Source of the DNA: Ahrensia sp.
GTDB lineage: Bacteria > Pseudomonadota > Alphaproteobacteria > Rhizobiales > Rhizobiaceae
Assembly (NCBI GenBank): GCA_003233475.1
Contig: QILU01000143.1
Span: forward strand, 1-6,040
Reading direction: 5' to 3'
Length of the DNA stretch: 6,040 nt
In this document: one piece after another, positions 1 through 5,788 of the stretch
Numbering within the stretch: the stretch's first letter is position 1
How the letters are laid out: each line of letters starts with the position of its first letter
Notes under the pieces: model-generated
The model's input: only the letters and a program-made list of their open reading frames with translations
Database searches by the model: none
Told to the model about the DNA's origin: nothing
Program-made: the position numbers and the translations under genes

Positions 1-165
1 TGGAAAGAACCAACCGTTGGGGCGCGCACATGGAATGATCTGCCGGCACAGGCAATAAAATATGTGCGCCATATTGAGGAATTGATCGGGGCTCCGGTCA
101 CAATGTTATCCACCAGCCCGGAAAGGGATGATACGATACTTGTTGAAGACCCTTTTCATGACTAA
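1..165 (+). CDS. purA: Adenylosuccinate synthetase, C-terminal end (partial)
   Basis: This is the last 54 codons of a gene that begins before the window, read in frame 1 and ending at TAA (163-165). The peptide includes [17 protein letters not shown] and [17 protein letters not shown], which match the conserved C-terminus of bacterial PurA. PurA is a cytoplasmic enzyme of about 430 residues. It joins IMP and aspartate using GTP to make adenylosuccinate, the first committed step from IMP to AMP. The conserved Ser-Pro-Glu-Arg-Asp-Asp segment near the end is intact, so the visible part shows no sign of decay. The stop is followed by a 93-bp gap to the next gene on the same strand, and I see no strong terminator in that gap. 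Identification is by recognising the motif; the catalytic N-terminal part lies outside the window. Confidence 0.93.
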   Translation, partial: WKEPTVGARTWNDLPAQAIKYVRHIEELIGAPVTMLSTSPERDDTILVEDPFHD

Positions 166-171
166 TTTGTT

Positions 172-200
172 TTGTACATATTTCGTGAATGGGATAAATT
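172..200 (+). promoter_or_regulatory. Candidate housekeeping-type promoter for the proline-rich membrane protein
   Basis: TTGTAC (172-177) and TAAATT (195-200) are separated by 17 bp, the preferred spacing for a sigma-70-type promoter. They lie in the short gap between purA and the next gene, 58 bp before its start codon. Both hexamers deviate from consensus and the region is A+T-rich, so a chance match is possible. Read-through from purA is an alternative. Confidence 0.35.
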
Positions 201-258
201 GTTTGAAAAGAGATGATCCAGGAAAATAAGCGACCTGGAAAGAAAGACTGGCGACTAA

Positions 259-1926
259 ATGGCTGACTATTATTCGGTTCTAAAACGCACACTTTCCGGT
301 TTTTCAAACCCGAAAGCGCAATTAAGAACGAAACTTTATGAGCGGGCCCGGCTGACAATCAAACGTCAGTTGGAAGGCCGTAATCCGCCTTTGGCAAAGG
401 ACGCGCTGACCGCTGAACTTGATAAGCTGGAAAAGGCGATATCAGATATCGAGCAGGGCTATGATGAGGGAGCGGTGGCCGAGGCAAATGGCGAGCCTGT
501 TGTGGCAAAACCAGAGCCAATTCCTGAATCTCCGATTCAAACACCAGCCGCATCAAACCCTGCGCCGATGCCGGAGTTAATTGAAGATGCGGTAGACCCG
601 ATGCCGGACTTGGAAATTGAAATTCCGCCGATCGATCCGGCCCCTCCAATTCCGCTGGCTCCAGAACCTGCGCCTGTTCCGCCAATTCCACCCATACCGG
701 TTTTGGAAGAAACGGTTGCAGCACCTGTGCCTATTCCTGTACCCGCGCCACCCCCGGTCATTGATCCGATTGATGAGCAAACGGCGCCCGAAGTTGCTAT
801 TGCGCAGGAAATGGCCCTGCCTGCTGCCCCTGCTTTGCCGTATATTCCGCCTATCCCAGAACCTGCAACTTCTGCTCCGCCACCACCTCTTCCGATTCCA
901 CCTCCAATACCCTCAATAGCACCGCCTGCTGCGGCAACAGGAGTTCAGGAGGGAATTCAGGAGGAAGTTCTGGCAATTCCTCCGGCCTCCGGATTTGGCG
1001 AGAAATATTCAAAACGCCCTAAAAAACGTGGTTTTGGAAAATGGATTGTAGTTCTGTTTATTCTGGCCGGGCTTGGGGCAGCGGCGGCCTATGGGTGGAC
1101 ATCGCGGGATGCGCTGATTGAAAGGTTCGGATTGGCAGATTTATTTGACAACCCCACCCGCCCCAAACCGGTTAAAACAATTGTTATCAAACCCGACCCT
1201 GAAGAACCGGAAACGCAGGAACCAGAAGTGAAGGAACCTGCCGCGGAGATTGCTCCAAAATCGGAAAAACGGCTGACAGCGGAAGGGGTGGAGGTTGAAC
1301 CGGCAACAAGCCTTCCCGCCACGGAATCGGCACCAGCGGTTGACCCGCTTCCGGCCAAATCGGTAACGGCAACACTTCCTATTGCACAATCCGCGATCCT
1401 TTACGAGCAAGGTGGAACAGTCAGCGAAAACTCTATTGATGTGGGACGGGTCTTATGGAGCGTGGTGCAGGAAGAACCTTCAGCAGGCCTGCCGAAAGAG
1501 CCCGCCATTCATGCGCGGGTGGAAATTCCCAACCGCAAACTGATAATGATAATGACCATCAAGCGGAATGCTGACCGTGCCTTTCCTGCCAGCCATTTGA
1601 TCGAATTGGTTTTTGCGGTTCCGGACGACTTTTCTGGTGGTGGGATCAACCAGATCAACCGGTTTGTCTTCAAGGAGAACGAGCAGGGACGCGGTGAAGG
1701 ACTGGTGGCGGTTCCGGCAAAAATTCAGGAAGGAATTTTCCTCGTTGCTTTAACAAACCTGGAAAAAGATGTGCAGAAAAACGTTGATTTAATGCAGACC
1801 CGCAACTGGATTGATATTCCCGTGCAATACCGCACCGGCCGCTCGGCGCTGATCACAATAGAAAAAGGTGTGCCGGGTGAAAATGTATTTAAGGAAGTTT
1901 TTGCCGCCTGGGAAAAACTGAATTAG
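259..1926 (+). CDS. Proline-rich single-pass membrane protein of unknown function
   Basis: A 555-residue protein of unknown function. The N-terminal part (about 1-70, starting MADYYSVLKR) is charged and probably helical. I recall this start from unnamed proteins beside purA in rhizobial genomes, but did not check it. Residues about 80-242 are extremely rich in Pro, Ala, Ile and Glu (runs such as PIPPIP and APPPPLPIPPP) and are probably disordered. A basic stretch (KRPKKRGFGK) precedes one transmembrane segment at about 262-280. The positive-inside rule puts the proline-rich part in the cytoplasm and the C-terminus in the periplasm. After the membrane come a Glu/Pro-rich linker (about 310-335) and a folded-looking domain (about 379-555) with alternating hydrophobic residues. 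The ATG at 259 follows a weak purine-rich site (GGAAAGAAAG, 237-246). No catalytic motif is recognisable. It could be an envelope scaffold or sensor, but that is a guess. The frame is open throughout, and the many overlapping open frames are side effects of the proline codons. Confidence 0.85.
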   Translation: MADYYSVLKRTLSGFSNPKAQLRTKLYERARLTIKRQLEGRNPPLAKDALTAELDKLEKAISDIEQGYDEGAVAEANGEPVVAKPEPIPESPIQTPAASNPAPMPELIEDAVDPMPDLEIEIPPIDPAPPIPLAPEPAPVPPIPPIPVLEETVAAPVPIPVPAPPPVIDPIDEQTAPEVAIAQEMALPAAPALPYIPPIPEPATSAPPPPLPIPPPIPSIAPPAAATGVQEGIQEEVLAIPPASGFGEKYSKRPKKRGFGKWIVVLFILAGLGAAAAYGWTSRDALIERFGLADLFDNPTRPKPVKTIVIKPDPEEPETQEPEVKEPAAEIAPKSEKRLTAEGVEVEPATSLPATESAPAVDPLPAKSVTATLPIAQSAILYEQGGTVSENSIDVGRVLWSVVQEEPSAGLPKEPAIHARVEIPNRKLIMIMTIKRNADRAFPASHLIELVFAVPDDFSGGGINQINRFVFKENEQGRGEGLVAVPAKIQEGIFLVALTNLEKDVQKNVDLMQTRNWIDIPVQYRTGRSALITIEKGVPGENVFKEVFAAWEKLN

Positions 1927-1932
1927 CTTCAT

Positions 1933-2050
1933 TAGAGCGTTTCCGTCTTTGACGGAATCGCTCCAGGCCCCAGCCTGCGCGGGTGCGCCGCATAAGCGGC
2001 GGGCTGCTCTTCGCAGCCTGAGTGTTTCAGTTAAAACCTGAAACGCTCTA
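1933..2050. repeat. 118-bp composite palindromic intergenic repeat (REP/MITE-like)
   Basis: The element is bounded by perfect 11-bp inverted ends, TAGAGCGTTTC (1933-1943) and GAAACGCTCTA (2040-2050). Inside are four hairpins in tandem. Hairpin 1935-1963 has 13-bp arms with one mismatch around a TTT loop. GCCGC/GCGGC (1987-1991/1996-2000) forms the second. GGCTGC/GCAGCC (2002-2007/2013-2018) forms the third. AGTGTTTCAG pairs with CTGAAACGCT (2021-2030/2038-2047, one G-T pair) as the fourth. It starts six bases after the preceding stop codon and contains no credible gene. Similar GAGCGTTTC palindromes are, as far as I recall, common between genes in Hyphomicrobiales. No T-run follows the first hairpin, so a simple terminator is unlikely, although folding could still protect the upstream mRNA 3' end. 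Confidence 0.75.
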
Positions 2051-2116
2051 GCGGAACAAATTAACACCTGCCAAAGCGCTTGATTTATCGCCCTGGAATT
2101 GTCACACTGGCACCAG

Positions 2117-2223
2117 TTCCAAGGGGTGTCACGATTATGTGGCTGAGATGGTTTATGCTGAACCCTTGATCGTTTTTAACGGTCGGGAACCTGATCCGGA
2201 TCATGCCGGCGAAGGGACAGGAA
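2117..2223 (+). ncRNA. TPP riboswitch aptamer (THI element)
   Basis: The conserved blocks of the thiamine pyrophosphate aptamer occur in order. They are GGGGTG (2123-2128), GGCTGAGATG (2141-2150), ACCC (2162-2165), GAACCTGATCCGGATCATGC (2187-2206) and GGCGAAGGGA (2209-2218). Outer helix P1 can form between TTCC (2117-2120) and GGAA (2220-2223). The pyrimidine-sensing CTGAGA and the pyrophosphate-binding GAT…GGAT…ATGCC segments are both present. One base differs from the common GGATAATGCC (GGATCATGCC here). In Gram-negative bacteria bound TPP usually blocks translation of the gene behind it. Here that is a thiamine-precursor transporter, which agrees with the function. An extra stem (2168-2184) sits between the ACCC and ACCTGAT blocks. 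No clear promoter was found upstream. Confidence 0.95.
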
Positions 2224-2241
2224 GCACGATATTCTTTTGTA

Positions 2242-2318
2242 ATTTTCCTTCTCATAGTTGAGCCGGAAAATACCCTTCGCTTAATCTGGAACAGTTTTCC
2301 GATCACTTAACAGGTGAT
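2242..2318 (+). promoter_or_regulatory. Riboswitch expression platform with alternative hairpins and start-site stem
   Basis: GGAAAA (2265-2270) can pair upstream, as ATTTTCC/GGAAAAT (2242-2248/2265-2271), or downstream, as CGGAAAA/TTTTCCG (2264-2270/2295-2301). Both options are perfect 7-bp helices and they exclude each other. Directly after this, ATCAC (2302-2306) can pair with GTGAT (2314-2318), partly enclosing the AGG (2312-2314) that serves the GTG start at 2321. No U-run follows any hairpin, so translational rather than transcriptional control is the better guess. The link between ligand binding and the choice of hairpin is inferred, not shown. Confidence 0.45.
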
Positions 2319-2320
2319 GT

Positions 2321-3124
2321 GTGGATCAGTTCGGGAAAAATTTCGAAGGGCGATCTCCTTCAAGGGGGGCGGTATTTCTGCGCGGAATTTTGACCACACT
2401 TGTGTTGTTGGGCCTGTGGTGGGCTGGCGTTTGGTTGTTTCAACCGGCGCCGTTTATTTTGCCCGGGCCGGGGCAGGTATTCATTACGTTATCGGAGCAG
2501 TTTAACGGTTTGATGTACAATGCCGGCATTACCCTGTTTGAAATTTTAGTGGGGTTGTTGCTGGGAACATTGCTCGGCGTTGCAACGGCTTTGTTGATGA
2601 ATTCGTTTGAATTTGCCCGCCGCTACGTCATGCCGGTTGTGGTTGCTTCGCAGGCTCTACCGGTGTTTGCCATTGCACCGCTCTTGGTGTTGTGGTTCGG
2701 GCTGGGGCTTGGCTCAAAAATCGCCATGGCCACCTTGATTATATATTTTCCGGTGGCTTCCGCGTTGAACGACGGGTTGGCGCGGGCGGAGGAAAATCTT
2801 ATCGATCTGGCGCGGGTTTACCGGGCGAGCCCATTGCAGATTTTATTCCATATTCGTTTGCCTGCCGCCATGCCCTCGCTGGCTTCCGGCTTGCGGGTGG
2901 CGGCTACGGTTGCACCAATTGGAGCAATTATCGGGGAATGGGTAGGGGCATCTGGCGGGCTTGGATATGTGATCAATCAGGCCAATGCGCGAATGCAAAC
3001 CGATACGGTATTTGCCGCGCTGTTTATCCTCATCATCATGGTTGTTGTCTTGCGGTACATCGTTGACGAGGTTTTGGACAGGCTGGTGCACTGGGCACCA
3101 AGAACAAACAATCAATTTATCTAA
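2321..3124 (+). CDS. thiX: ABC transporter permease, thiamine-precursor (HMP-type) uptake
   Basis: A 267-residue inner-membrane permease of the binding-protein-dependent family (BPD_transp_1). Hydrophobic segments lie at about 22-40, 68-95, 103-127, 133-149, 188-208 and 228-247. The cytoplasmic EAA-type loop that contacts the ATPase is at about 160-181 and includes LARVYRASPLQILFHIRLP. The family is shared with nitrate, sulfonate and taurine permeases. The TPP riboswitch ahead of the gene and the ThiY-type binding protein behind it point to a pyrimidine precursor of thiamine as substrate. The GTG start is favoured: an in-frame TGA lies at 2315-2317, AGG at 2312-2314 gives 6-nt spacing, and the first in-frame ATG would remove a quarter of the protein. 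The gene ends 14 bp before the binding-protein gene, so the two form an operon. The partner ATPase (thiZ) is absent from the window. Confidence 0.88.
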   Translation: MDQFGKNFEGRSPSRGAVFLRGILTTLVLLGLWWAGVWLFQPAPFILPGPGQVFITLSEQFNGLMYNAGITLFEILVGLLLGTLLGVATALLMNSFEFARRYVMPVVVASQALPVFAIAPLLVLWFGLGLGSKIAMATLIIYFPVASALNDGLARAEENLIDLARVYRASPLQILFHIRLPAAMPSLASGLRVAATVAPIGAIIGEWVGASGGLGYVINQANARMQTDTVFAALFILIIMVVVLRYIVDEVLDRLVHWAPRTNNQFI

Positions 3125-3138
3125 ATCAGGAGATTTTA

Positions 3139-4083
3139 ATGCGACTTTTCAAATTGGCTTCAACGTTTTTTATCGCAATGATATTGAATATATCATCGGC
3201 CACGGGTGCTGAAAAACTGACCGTTTTTCTTGATTGGTTTGTGAACCCGGATCATGCCCCTTTGGTGATTGCTGAAAGCCAGGGCTATTTCAAAGCCAAT
3301 GGGCTTGAGGTGGAGTTGATTGCGCCGTCTGACCCAAGCGCACCGCCACGGCTTATTGCTGCCGGGCAGGGAGATATTGCCATTTCCTACCAGCCCCAGC
3401 TGCATGTTCAGGTGGCGGAGGGTCTCCCGCTCACCCGCATCGGTACCATTGTTGAAACGCCGTTAAATTCGTTGGTCGTGTTGAGAGATGGCCCGATTAA
3501 AACAATCGCTGATTTGAAGGGCAAGAAGATTGGATTTTCCGTTGGTGGATTTGAGGATGCCCTTCTGGGTGCGATGTTGAAACAGGCTGGGTTAACGTTG
3601 AAAGACGTGGAGCTGATAAACATCAACTTTTCTCTTTCGCCTTCGTTGATAACCGGTGCGGTTGACGGGGTCATTGGTGCATTTCGGAATTTCGAGTTGA
3701 ACCAGCTGGACATTGAAAAAAACCCCGGCCGGGCTTTTTATCCGGAGGAACACGGGGTGCCGGTTTATGATGAGTTGATTTTTATCGTCAAAAACGATCG
3801 CATTAATGACAAGCATTTGCGTCCATTCATTGATGCGATTGAGAAAGCCACTTTGTATTTGACCAATCATCCGGATGAAGCGCTGGCGCAGTTTCTAAAG
3901 GCTTACCCGGATTTGGATAATGAATTGAATCGCCGTGCCTGGCGGGATACCCTGCCGCGTTTTGCCAAACGGCCCGCGGCCCTGGACAGCACTCGTTATA
4001 AGCGGTTTGCGAAATTTATGCTGGACAGCGGATTGATCAAAAATATCGTGCCGCTGGAGAGCTATGCGATTGAATTAGAATAA
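3139..4083 (+). CDS. thiY: Periplasmic binding protein for thiamine pyrimidine precursor (ThiY/NMT1-like)
   Basis: A 314-residue exported protein. Residues 1-24 form a signal peptide: basic MRLFK, a hydrophobic core, and probable cleavage after ATGA. The mature part carries the NMT1/THI5-like signature LDWFVNPDHAPLVIA (31-45), then PSDPSAPPRLIAAGQGDIA (63-81), GFSVGGFEDALLGAML (132-147), GAFRNFELNQ (180-189) and YDELIF (210-215). These are conserved in ThiY proteins, which bind hydroxymethylpyrimidine or formylaminopyrimidine, and they relate to yeast THI5. Tryptophan and aromatic residues near the LDW motif line the pyrimidine pocket in this family. The length fits an intact protein. The start follows AGGAG (3128-3132) with 6-nt spacing. 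It should deliver its ligand to the permease encoded just upstream, under the same TPP riboswitch. The exact ligand (HMP or a formylated breakdown product) cannot be told from sequence. Confidence 0.92.
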   Translation: MRLFKLASTFFIAMILNISSATGAEKLTVFLDWFVNPDHAPLVIAESQGYFKANGLEVELIAPSDPSAPPRLIAAGQGDIAISYQPQLHVQVAEGLPLTRIGTIVETPLNSLVVLRDGPIKTIADLKGKKIGFSVGGFEDALLGAMLKQAGLTLKDVELININFSLSPSLITGAVDGVIGAFRNFELNQLDIEKNPGRAFYPEEHGVPVYDELIFIVKNDRINDKHLRPFIDAIEKATLYLTNHPDEALAQFLKAYPDLDNELNRRAWRDTLPRFAKRPAALDSTRYKRFAKFMLDSGLIKNIVPLESYAIELE

Positions 4084-4159
4084 TGAAAGGGCTGGAGAAG
4101 TTCTTAAGGATCTCCCCGATTTCGACCTGATATAGCCATTTTAATGGTCAAATTTTCTC

Positions 4160-4190
4160 TTGACCTCATGTTAACTTGAGGTGGTAAATT
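4160..4190 (+). promoter_or_regulatory. MerR-family promoter with SoxR-like box
   Basis: -35 TTGACC (4160-4165) and -10 TAAATT (4185-4190) are separated by 19 bp, the over-long spacer typical of promoters activated by MerR-family regulators through DNA distortion. Within and across the spacer lies the dyad CCTCATGTTAACTTGAGG (4164-4181), an inverted repeat centred on GTTAAC with one mismatched pair. It is nearly identical to the SoxR consensus CCTCAAGTTAACTTGAGG as I recall it. The predicted start of transcription is about 26 bp before the VOC gene. The binding regulator is not encoded in the window; SoxR or a close MerR relative is inferred. Confidence 0.85.
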
Positions 4191-4222
4191 AGAGGAGATA
4201 TCAGATCACTAGGAACAATGGG

Positions 4223-4705
4223 ATGAACAACAAGACACTGAATGACGATATCGAAGGCCTCTATGAGACTCATTTGCCTGTCGCAAATCTTGAACGATCT
4301 ATAGCATTTTATCGTGAAAAGATTGGACTTGAACTTGCTATAGAAATTCCCGAACGTGGGATTGCGTTTTTTTGGGTAGGCGGGGCTTCATCAAGTATGC
4401 TTGGTCTTTGGCACGCGGGTGCCGGGCCGTTGCGAATGATTTCGCATTTTGCATTTCGAATGCCAGAATCTGGAGTGCATGCAGCCTGTGATAAATTGAA
4501 ACAAGTCGGTATAAAACCCTTGGGATTTTATGGAGAGCCAATTTGCGAACCAGTTGTGATTGGCTGGATGCCGGCTATTTCCGTCTATTTCAAAGATCCT
4601 GACGGGCATTCGATTGAGTTTATAGCTCATTTAGATCAAAGGCCGAATACTGATTTTGGTGTTGCATTGTATTCTGAATGGAAATCCAAACATGGCGCTA
4701 AATAA
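4223..4705 (+). CDS. VOC-superfamily (glyoxalase/bleomycin-resistance/dioxygenase fold) protein
   Basis: A 160-residue cytoplasmic protein of the vicinal-oxygen-chelate fold, with two βαβββ modules. The first starts at ETHLPVANLERSIAFYREKIGLEL (15-38). The second starts near MISHFAFRMPES (72-83) and ends in VYFKDPDGHSIEF (121-133). His17, His75 and Glu132 occupy the positions of the His-His-Glu metal site of FosA-type and related enzymes, so metal binding is likely. The substrate cannot be assigned: glyoxalase, thiol transferase (fosfomycin type) and drug-binding proteins share this fold. The start follows AGGA (4211-4214) with 8-nt spacing; an ATG at 4218 is out of frame. It stands alone behind a SoxR-type promoter, suggesting induction by redox-active compounds, with detoxification as a plausible role. 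By eye it is more A+T-rich than its neighbours, a weak hint of transfer. A hairpin terminator follows the stop. Confidence 0.88.
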   Translation: MNNKTLNDDIEGLYETHLPVANLERSIAFYREKIGLELAIEIPERGIAFFWVGGASSSMLGLWHAGAGPLRMISHFAFRMPESGVHAACDKLKQVGIKPLGFYGEPICEPVVIGWMPAISVYFKDPDGHSIEFIAHLDQRPNTDFGVALYSEWKSKHGAK

Positions 4706-4741
4706 ATCATCACATTTAGCAAAACAGCATTGTCAATATTT

Positions 4742-4770
4742 AAAAGGCCGGAGAAATTCTCCGGCCTTTT
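4742..4770. terminator. Bidirectional intrinsic terminator between the VOC gene and rpoH
   Basis: AAAAGGCCGGAG (4742-4753) pairs perfectly with CTCCGGCCTTTT (4759-4770) around an AAATT loop. A G+C-rich core is flanked by A on one side and T on the other, so it reads as a stem followed by a U-run from either strand. It lies 36 bp after the VOC stop codon and 19 bp after the end of the convergent rpoH, and should end both transcripts. Confidence 0.9.
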
Positions 4771-4789
4771 CATTGTTCGTTTAACTCGC

Positions 4790-5695
4790 TTATTCAGCAG
4801 CGCTGATTTGCGCCACGGGTTTGGCCAGTATTTTGGCGGCTTTTACCATTTCTTTTTGCACTTTTTCAAAGGCCCTTACTTCAATCTGGCGCACCCGTTC
4901 GCGGCTGATGTCGAATTCACCGGAAAGTTTTTCCAGGGTCAGCGGGTCTTCTGACAAACGACGGGCAGTGAAGATGCGCTGCTCGCGCTCGTTCAACACT
5001 TCCATGGCCTCGCCCAGCATGTCGCGGCGCACTTCCAGTTCATCCTGTTTGATCAGGGTTGTTTCCTGGCTTTCGCTGTCGTCCACCAGCCAATCCTGCC
5101 ACTGGCCGGATTCGCCTTCTGCCGCTTTGATCGGGGCATTCAATGAGGCATCGCCGGAAAGGCGCTGGTTCATGGAGCGGACTTCTTCTTCGGAGACACC
5201 AAGGGTCTTGGCGATTTTATCGACATTTTCTTGTTTGAGATCGCCACCTTCCAGCGCGTTCAACTTGCCTTTTAATTTGCGCAGGTTGAAGAACAAACGC
5301 TTTTGATTGGCAGTGGTGCCCATTTTCACGAGGCTCCATGAGCGCAAAACATATTCCTGAATAGAGGCCTTGATCCACCACATGGCATAGGTGGCCAGGC
5401 GAAAGCCCCGTTCTGGGTCAAACTTTTTAACAGCCTGCATCAGGCCCACATTGCCCTCTGAGATGACTTCTCCGATGGGCAGGCCATAGCCGCGGTAACC
5501 CATGGCAATTTTTGCCACCAGGCGCAGATGGCTGGTTACAAGTTTGTGGGCGGCAGCTGTATCATCATGTTCAGCAAACCGCTTGCCGAGCATATATTCT
5601 TCCTGGGGTTGCAACATGGGGAATTTGCGAATTTCTTCCATATAGCGCTGCATGCCGTTGCTGCTGGCGGAAATGGTGGGGAATGTATTAGCCAT
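4790..5695 (-). CDS. rpoH: RNA polymerase heat-shock sigma factor RpoH (sigma-32)
   Basis: A 301-residue sigma-70-family protein. Region 1.2 is at about 18-36 (YMEEIRKFPMLQPQEEYML). Region 2 spans about 50-126, including the core-binding and promoter-melting stretch FRLATYAMWWIKASIQEYVL (98-117). The RpoH box QKRLFFNLR (131-139) distinguishes heat-shock sigma factors from RpoD. Region 4.2 has the helix-turn-helix ISRERVRQIEVRAFEKVQ (263-280), which reads the -35 element. It directs core polymerase to chaperone and protease genes. The ATG at 5695 (MANTFPTIS) is preferred over an upstream in-frame TTG at 5731: a GAGAGG site (5706-5711) sits 10 nt before it, and the upstream 12 codons overlap a hairpin. 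It is convergent with the VOC gene. Many Hyphomicrobiales carry two rpoH genes; proximity to purA suggests the main copy, but this is from memory. Confidence 0.95.
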   Translation of the reverse strand: MANTFPTISASSNGMQRYMEEIRKFPMLQPQEEYMLGKRFAEHDDTAAAHKLVTSHLRLVAKIAMGYRGYGLPIGEVISEGNVGLMQAVKKFDPERGFRLATYAMWWIKASIQEYVLRSWSLVKMGTTANQKRLFFNLRKLKGKLNALEGGDLKQENVDKIAKTLGVSEEEVRSMNQRLSGDASLNAPIKAAEGESGQWQDWLVDDSESQETTLIKQDELEVRRDMLGEAMEVLNEREQRIFTARRLSEDPLTLEKLSGEFDISRERVRQIEVRAFEKVQKEMVKAAKILAKPVAQISAAE

Positions 5696-5718
5696 TTTGA
5701 ATTTTCCTCTCTTACAGG

Positions 5719-5742
5719 CCAACCGCCACAATTTGCGGTTGG
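5719..5742 (-). other. Hairpin in the rpoH 5' leader next to the ribosome site
   Basis: CCAACCGC (5719-5726) and GCGGTTGG (5735-5742) are perfectly complementary 8-bp arms with an 8-nt loop. On the rpoH transcript the stem would end 6 nt before the GAGAGG ribosome site (5706-5711). It does not cover that site, so it is not an obvious thermometer; it may position or stabilise the leader. Confidence 0.5.
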
Positions 5743-5788
5743 ATTACTCACGGGGGGTGGAATTTTATCTTCGACTCTCCGTAAACCC

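Noticed and set aside
359..919. Several open frames on both strands overlapping the proline-rich gene (for example 359-724 minus, 537-761 minus, 617-919 plus).
   Set aside because: They exist because runs of proline codons lack stops in other frames. Their translations are low-complexity (Arg/Leu- or Gly/Ser-rich) and lack family motifs.
1935..1963. The first hairpin of the repeat as an intrinsic terminator for the proline-rich gene.
   Set aside because: The stem is strong but is followed by CCAGGCCCC rather than a T-run. The structure is better explained as part of the longer repeat.
1789..2067. A minus-strand open frame spanning the end of the proline-rich gene and the palindromic repeat.
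   Set aside because: Half lies antisense to a real gene and half in hairpin-rich repeat DNA, with no recognisable domain.
2051..2116. A promoter for the riboswitch transcript (TTGATT at 2080-2085).
   Set aside because: At suitable spacing there is no acceptable -10 (CACACT at 2103-2108), so the match was judged chance.
2314..2505. A 63-codon open frame starting just before the permease in another frame.
   Set aside because: It overlaps the well-supported permease start, and its translation has no membrane or family features.
4084..4159. A terminator after the ThiY gene.
   Set aside because: Only weak stems were found (GGAGA/TCTCC with a long loop; CCATT/AATGG), without a G+C-rich stem and T-run, so no terminator is called.
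4821..5306. A 161-codon open frame on the plus strand opposite rpoH.
   Set aside because: It is Ser/Arg-rich, lies antisense to a clearly identified sigma-factor gene, and has no ribosome site or motif.
5696..5731. Extension of RpoH by 12 residues from a TTG at 5731.
   Set aside because: The added codons cover the ribosome site and part of a hairpin, and the family normally begins near MANTFP. The ATG at 5695 has a good site at proper spacing.
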